This document shows, one piece after another, positions 61,536 through 64,000 of a stretch of 64,000 nucleotides of DNA; the stretch's first letter is position 1; each line of letters starts with the position of its first letter. Below the pieces are notes generated by a model, which made no database searches, had not been told where the DNA came from, and worked only from the letters and a program-made list of their open reading frames with translations. The stretch is taken from contig NW_006763140.1 in NCBI RefSeq assembly GCF_000264905.1, forward strand, positions 1,250,702 to 1,314,701. Reading direction: 5' to 3'. Made by a program: the position numbers and the translations under genes. This DNA is from Stereum hirsutum FP-91666 SS1 (lineage: Eukaryota > Basidiomycota > Agaricomycetes > Russulales > Stereaceae).

Positions 61536-62066
61536 TCTGCGGAATAACGGATGGTGATAAGGTACGGCGAGGATTTGGACGTTCAAGTTAATCTGGCATG
61601 GCTTGCATATTTGAACATTTTGAATCATCTTTCTCTTGGTTCGTTTTAGTTTCGTCTCAATGATGTACCATAACTCCGTAAATAAGGACGTGTGACATCC
61701 ACAATGATAAGTGAGACTCGGGTGATGTAAGAAAACAGGCAATCAAGAATATTCTTGGTCGCGAGTGCTACTAGTATGCTGCCTTGTAGGAGGCCTTGTG
61801 TGTGCTTGACAGAAGAGTCTAAACTTTACTTTGCTTGGCAAGGCCTCTTGAACATCGACAAACCCTCCCTAACTTACCTACAGTAGTCAACGAAACGAGG
61901 ATTCCCAAACAGGGGTAACAATAGCGACATGATGAGTCGAAGCTCCCAGGGTCACGTTACTTACGTGTCTGATCGTTTGACACTCGGCGACAAAGACTTC
62001 TATCCTCTTGTCCCCAAACACCAACCATAGACACCCATTTCCTTCTATTTAGCAATCGGCGTCATC
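61536..62066. other. Intergenic spacer
   Basis: 531 bp, A/T-richer than neighbours, no gene recognised. Confidence 0.4.
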
Positions 62067-62375
62067 ATGTCCACCATCTCGAATATCCGACGTCAAATCC
62101 GACTGATACTCACCGCACCCAACACTGACCTGAGAAGCATCACCACCGAACGCGTCCTCACGCTGCTCGTACAGCAGCACGGCATGCCGCAAACTTGGGT
62201 GTACGAGAAAGAGAAGATTATCGACGACCTGCTCTGGGAGATCCTCTTCGAGGTCTTGAGTGAGAAGGAGGAGGTCGAGCAATCGAGTATGGAAGAGCTG
62301 TTGTCTGCCCTTGCTGGAGCTCAGCTGGCTTCCAAAACCGAGAACGCTGACACTGTGAAAGGAACAAGGCATTGA
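62067..62375 (+). CDS. Small DEK-C-domain-like protein
   Basis: Single exon, 102 residues. The first 60 residues (ISNIRRQIRLILTAPNTDLR then SITTERVLTLLVQQHGMP and EKEKIIDDLLWEIL) match the helical DEK C-terminal domain pattern, also found at the end of fungal chitin synthases and in SWIB proteins. An acidic Glu-rich helix follows. No other domain. Possibly DNA- or protein-binding; an alternative is a stray domain remnant. Confidence 0.6.
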   Translation: MSTISNIRRQIRLILTAPNTDLRSITTERVLTLLVQQHGMPQTWVYEKEKIIDDLLWEILFEVLSEKEEVEQSSMEELLSALAGAQLASKTENADTVKGTRH

Positions 62376-64000
62376 CGTCTGTGCTTTCCCGTCCTCGGTT
62401 GTAATTCCGCAAGTGGCCACACCAGTGGCCACGGTAGTGTCGAGGTCAAGACTAGGGTCAAGAGCTAGGAGAAGACAAATTGAAGGTCAGTGCGCTCGTC
62501 CAGGTTCCAAAGCTTTCGAGAGGTCAAAGCTGAAACGGCATACTTTTATGCCTTGAGGGGTGCGGTGCGGACTTTTCAAACCACAACTATGACAATCGGA
62601 ACGGGAGTTTAGCTAGGGTGCTGATATGGCGAACTGGGACAATATCTGCACACTATTAGACGTTCGTTCGGTTCAACTGAACTACGATAGACTTTCACTG
62701 GGACATATGCGACCTCAATCTTGAACATAATAGATAGATATTGTATGCATTTACTGTGAAGGCCACGTCGAAATAAGCTCGGATACAAATCGGATTACTT
62801 GGGCCCTATTTGTTCTTCAAGTCGCTTGAGGCGGATTGTTCCTTTTCGCCCTCCGTTATACTCGAGAAATTCGAGAATTCCTATCGTTACGCATGGAGTT
62901 TATATTACATCACGGCCTGCTCGTGGGGGAATGACGTTCGTGAACACCGATATTGATAAGAGAGCACCATGGACGACCTGCATCCAAAGCTTCGAACCGA
63001 GAATTGTATAACGCACCACACTCCGTGAAGATGCCCCTTGTCGATATCACGATCAATAAACATCGTACCGCAGGATATACTCCGGAAGTGAATACGTCCC
63101 GTAGATGATCCGTCGTATCTCTCCCCATGCCGAGGATAATGTCAGTTTGTCGAGAAGGAGGAACTATTCGTGATAAGAAGCGTTTGGAGAGGTCAGAAAC
63201 GGTGGAGTACGGAGGGATAAATATGGGTTGAATGATGAGGACAGGGATAGCACATCTATGTAAAGATACCGTCGGGATGAAGACGAAGCTCCCGACGTAA
63301 GGTTTTGCCTCCCGTGCGTATGGGGTAAGTGACCTTCGAGCGAGCAGCTCGGGAGGTACTGGGTGTCGGACTTGGACCAGAGGATGGGAAAGCTTCGGAG
63401 GGAAAGTAGGGGGAAACTGTATCATGAGGGCGGTTTAGGATCCCATCGACTAACGACCAAGGATGGCGAGAACAGGCTAGAGATATAGAATCGTCGTCTA
63501 GGCTTGAAAGCAGGTTATTAGAGCGGGGCCAAGGAACGAACTTGTGATTCAAGCGCTACTAGCGTTGTGGAGGGTTGAGTCCCATCCATTTAGAATGAGT
63601 TGAGAGTTGCCTCGGGTAAGTGTCTGTCGAAAGTATGCCGGGCTTGCGATATTCTCGTGGGCGTGAATTCGGTGAAGCGCTTCTTGAGCTACAAATGTAA
63701 ACGTATAATACTGGGATAGCTACAATATGTCATCCCGACATCACAACAATGTACAGGCTTCGAATGACGCACCTTTTGTTCGTAGAGATGCTACTTCGTC
63801 GAACGCACCACTATCTCCGAAACAGAAAGTAAGGAAAACGCAACGGGTTATCGACGGATTATCTTGACTTCGCGTGTAGAAGCATATCTCTCCGGGACGA
63901 GAGACGAAGATGGAAGGTAGCGCTTGGTGACCGAGGGGTAAATTGTGATTAAATTATGATGAAGATAGCGCGCTTTTGCGGATGCCTCGGATGTGAGCTA
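62376..64000. other. Right-end stretch without a supported gene
   Basis: 1.6 kb. Overlapping minus-strand frames at 62910-63425 and 63256-63552 are open but show no recognised domain. They could be parts of an intron-containing gene running off the window. Confidence 0.35.

Noticed and set aside
62910..63552. Minus-strand frames near the right end
   Set aside because: No recognised motif; may be part of a gene outside the window, but not supportable here.
1..64000. tRNA or rRNA genes
   Set aside because: None recognised by eye; a covariance-model scan would be needed to exclude them.

Overview
The window is nuclear DNA of a filamentous basidiomycete, most likely an Agaricomycete. Genes are packed with many 50-75 nt GT-AG introns. 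The gene set is fungal: phenylalanine ammonia-lyase, Fcf1, Rer1, sphingoid-base kinase, a DUF6535-type membrane protein and a GH30 glycanase. No prokaryotic, viral or recognisable transposase gene was seen.

Layout. Positions 1-1084 are gene-free and hold a CT-rich simple repeat. Positions 1085-8520 (+) and 43006-51364 (-) are two inverted copies of one long repeat, about 7.4 and 8.4 kb including one N gap each. Each copy has, from its outer end inward: a unique block with a TATAAAAGG box, pyrimidine and CCA-type simple repeats, a G-rich block, a GACATC-type hexamer tract, and then an array of 12-16 hairpin-bearing cassettes of about 0.3 kb. Most cassettes carry splice-like GT...AG borders. 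Each copy ends in a unique 250-280 bp tail. The two copies face each other across 34.5 kb of ordinary genes.

The central region 8521-43005 holds: sphingoid-base kinase (-); a D-2-hydroxyacid dehydrogenase (+); a secreted GH30 glycanase (+); a sarcosine-oxidase-family FAD oxidase (+); a second D-2-hydroxyacid dehydrogenase (+); a DUF1917/Bles03-like protein (+); a 2.9 kb gene-poor stretch; phenylalanine ammonia-lyase (+); an unknown protein (+); an SDR oxidoreductase (-); an NFKBIL1-like protein (+); Rer1 (-); a DUF6535-like membrane protein (+); a single-pass membrane protein (+); and D-glycerate 3-kinase (+).

Right of the second repeat are a MYND-finger protein (-), the SSU-processome PIN nuclease Fcf1 (-), a 2265-residue acidic/basic low-complexity protein of unknown function (+), a small DEK-C-like protein (+) and a terminal 1.6 kb with no gene I can support.

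How the genes relate. They are mostly independent housekeeping or secondary functions rather than one pathway. The two hydroxyacid dehydrogenases and glycerate kinase could act in the same glyoxylate/hydroxypyruvate-to-glycerate chemistry, but they are not clustered. The least explained part of the window is the inverted pair of cassette arrays: a promoter-like box reads into a tandem series of exon/intron-like modules that have no consistently open reading frame.
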